DNA from: Collinsella aerofaciens
Lineage (GTDB): Bacteria; Actinomycetota; Coriobacteriia; Coriobacteriales; Coriobacteriaceae
Reading direction: 5' to 3'
Assembly (NCBI GenBank): GCA_021639365.1
Contig: JAJXHK010000045.1
Span: 1-14,671 of the forward strand
DNA: 14,671 nt
Both the position numbers and the translations under genes were made by a program. The notes below the pieces were generated by a model. It saw only the letters and a program-made list of their open reading frames with translations, did not search any database and was not told the DNA's origin. Shown in pieces: positions 13,539 through 14,671 of this stretch. Position 1 is the first letter of the stretch. Each line of letters opens with the position of its first letter.

Positions 13539-14285
13539 ATGAATGAGTGGAATGACATAGCGGTTTTGACACCACCAGGCGATATCGACATCGCCGCGGT
13601 GCCTGCGCTGCGTCGGCGGTTGGATGCTTTGATTGGCCGCGGCGTGCGTCGTGTCGTCATCAACTGTCAGGCTGTTAGCTTTATCGATTCGACGGGCTTG
13701 GCATTCCTGCTTACGCGCGCTCGTGAGCTCATGAGGCGAGAAGGCCTGCTTTCGCTCGTCAATGCATCAGGTGAAGTTGTTCGCTTTTTGGAGATTGCTC
13801 GTCTTGTCGATATTCTTCATGTCGCGGGGCCGGCACGGGAGTCTATTCCCGCCATTCCGGTGGGGGAGCTGCCTCGCTGGAGTAAGAGCGTCGAGGTCCG
13901 TCAGGGTATCGAGAATCTTCCATACTACCGACATCGCATCGCCGAACTCCTTGAATCGCTTCCGTTGCGCCGTGACGAACGCTACGATGTCGCATTGGCG
14001 TCGGGGGAGGCGCTGGGTAATGCCTATGACCATGCGGGCGGTATCGGGTGCGTCCTGACGGTTCAGGCCTATGGCGATCGCGTTGTGGTTGAGGTGCTTG
14101 ATCGAGGTGCCGGCTATTCTATCGATGAAACGAGCGAACCGGTCGCATCAGAGGAGCGCGGCCGTGGTATCAAGCTTATGCGTATGCTCGTCGATAACGT
14201 GGAGGTTGCTCGTCGTACGGACGGCGCCGGCACGCGCGTGCAGATGGTGAAGCTGTTTAGCGGAGCGCTGGAATCGTGTGCCTAG
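13539..14285 (+). CDS. STAS-HATPase fusion: anti-anti-sigma domain joined to anti-sigma kinase domain
   Basis: This 248-residue protein has two partner-switching modules. Residues about 5-96 are a STAS domain (RsbV/SpoIIAA type) with FIDSTGLAFLL; Ser51 in DSTG is the expected phosphorylation site. Residues about 115-240 are an HATPase_c domain of RsbW/SpoIIAB type. It has N-box EALGNAYDHA (Glu157, Asn161, His165), G1 box DRGAGY (188-193), G2 box GRGIKLM (208-214) and a final GTRVQMV. Both halves look intact. The order matches rsbV-rsbW operons, as if two genes had fused. The ATG at 13539 follows GGGGAA (13523-13528); a TTG at 13521 is an alternative start. It follows the phosphatase gene by 78 nt in the same frame. 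No sigma factor is nearby, so the output is unknown. Confidence 0.88.
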   Translation: MNEWNDIAVLTPPGDIDIAAVPALRRRLDALIGRGVRRVVINCQAVSFIDSTGLAFLLTRARELMRREGLLSLVNASGEVVRFLEIARLVDILHVAGPARESIPAIPVGELPRWSKSVEVRQGIENLPYYRHRIAELLESLPLRRDERYDVALASGEALGNAYDHAGGIGCVLTVQAYGDRVVVEVLDRGAGYSIDETSEPVASEERGRGIKLMRMLVDNVEVARRTDGAGTRVQMVKLFSGALESCA

Positions 14286-14332
14286 CCAATCGCTTTAGCG
14301 CGTTTAGCTACTAAGAACATGCGGCAGACAAG

Positions 14333-14378
14333 TTTTTTGAAAAAAGTACTTGCGTCATTTGGACAACTCGCGTAAATT
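14333..14378 (+). promoter_or_regulatory. tRNA-Gly/Cys/Gly array promoter
   Basis: TTTTTTGAAAAAAGTAC leads into -35 TTGCGT (14350-14355), a 17-nt spacer and -10 TAAATT (14373-14378). The predicted start is only a few bases before tRNA-Gly at 14391. The upstream block differs from that of tRNA-Leu at one position. Confidence 0.7.
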
Positions 14379-14390
14379 AATAACCCGCAA

Positions 14391-14466
14391 GCGGACATGG
14401 CTCAGTTGGTAGAGCACAACCTTGCCAAGGTTGGGGTCGCGGGTTCGAGCCCCGTTGTCCGCTCCA
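14391..14466 (+). tRNA. tRNA-Gly (anticodon GCC)
   Basis: A 76-nt tRNA including CCA. Acceptor GCGGACA pairs with TGTCCGC (14456-14462), with discriminator T at 14463 and CCA at 14464-14466. The anticodon arm CAACC-TTGCCAA-GGTTG gives GCC, decoding GGC and GGU. The T arm GCGGGTTCGAGCCCCGT is normal. Confidence 0.96.
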
Positions 14467-14476
14467 TTGCATTTCC

Positions 14477-14499
14477 GGACCGTTTAGGCGGTCCTTTTT
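14477..14499 (+). terminator. Terminator-like hairpin between tRNA-Gly and tRNA-Cys
   Basis: GGACCG (14477-14482) and CGGTCC (14489-14494) enclose a 6-nt loop and are followed by TTTTT. It ends one base before tRNA-Cys, leaving no room for another promoter, so readthrough or processing must supply tRNA-Cys. Confidence 0.8.
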
Positions 14500-14500
14500 C

Positions 14501-14574
14501 GGCGAAGTGGCCAAGTGGTAAGGCAGAGGCCTGCAAAGCCTTTACCCCCGGTTCGAATCCGGGCTTCGCCTCCA
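14501..14574 (+). tRNA. tRNA-Cys (anticodon GCA)
   Basis: A 74-nt tRNA including CCA. Acceptor GGCGAAG (14501-14507) pairs with CTTCGCC (14564-14570), with discriminator T and CCA at 14572-14574. The anticodon arm AGGC-CTGCAAA-GCCT gives GCA, decoding UGC and UGU. The D arm AGTGGTAAGGC and T arm CCGGTTCGAATCCGG are intact. Confidence 0.95.
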
Positions 14575-14583
14575 GGCAACATC

Positions 14584-14610
14584 CGGGCGCTCCGGCGCCC
14601 GTTTTGTTTT
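14584..14610 (+). terminator. Terminator-like hairpin after tRNA-Cys
   Basis: CGGGCGC (14584-14590) and GCGCCCG (14595-14601) form a 7-bp stem around TCCG, followed by TTTTGTTTT. Another tRNA gene starts 6 nt later, again with no space for a promoter. Confidence 0.85.
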
Positions 14611-14616
14611 ACATAT

Positions 14617-14671
14617 GCGGACATGGCTCAGTTGGTAGAGCACAACCTTGCCAAGGTTGGGGTCGCGGGTT
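14617..14671 (+). tRNA. tRNA-Gly (GCC), second copy, truncated by window end
   Basis: The 55 nt present are identical to the first 55 nt of the tRNA-Gly at 14391, covering the acceptor 5' strand, D arm, anticodon arm with GCC, and the start of the T arm. The rest lies beyond the window. It is a tandem duplicate flanking tRNA-Cys. Confidence 0.93.

Overview
The window looks like chromosomal DNA from a moderately high-GC actinobacterium, most likely of class Coriobacteriia and close to Collinsella. This is inferred from the gap-pgk-tpiA-gpmI-secG order, the GC-rich codon choice in the glycolytic genes, the twin-arginine-type lipoprotein signal on the transporter binding protein, and the style of the tRNA promoters. 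No database search was possible.

Region 1 (1-4184) is central metabolism and secretion. It holds the 3' end of a glyceraldehyde-3-phosphate dehydrogenase gene, a terminator-like hairpin, then a tight pgk-tpiA-gpmI operon (8-nt overlap, then a 5-nt gap) ending in a strong terminator. secG follows as a separate small unit with its own terminator. Together the enzymes cover lower glycolysis from GAPDH to 2-phosphoglycerate, plus triose isomerisation.

Region 2 (4185-10368) is a complete peptide-type ABC importer in the order binding lipoprotein, permease, permease, ATPase, ATPase (oppABCDF/dppABCDF layout). A structured 5' leader precedes the binding-protein gene. Two consecutive hairpins separate that gene from the four membrane and ATPase genes, which are otherwise almost contiguous.

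Region 3 (10369-10965) is about 600 nt without a credible gene. It is packed with inverted repeats: two very large nested palindromes (132 and 117 nt) of different sequence but the same architecture, with three smaller stem-loops between them. It ends in a tRNA-type promoter.

Region 4 (10966-14285) has a tRNA-Leu(GAG) gene and its terminator, then a two-gene signalling cassette. The first gene encodes a PAS-GAF-PP2C (RsbU/SpoIIE-type) phosphatase. The second encodes one polypeptide that joins a STAS anti-anti-sigma domain (with the phosphorylatable DSTG motif) to an RsbW/SpoIIAB-type HATPase anti-sigma kinase domain. Phosphatase, antagonist and kinase of a partner-switching circuit are thus packed into two proteins, with no sigma factor in view. 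This is the most interesting biology in the window.

Region 5 (14286-14671) is a tRNA array, Gly(GCC)-Cys(GCA)-Gly(GCC, cut by the window end), with a terminator-like hairpin after each complete gene. Its promoter shares a nearly identical A/T-tract plus -35 block with the tRNA-Leu promoter.
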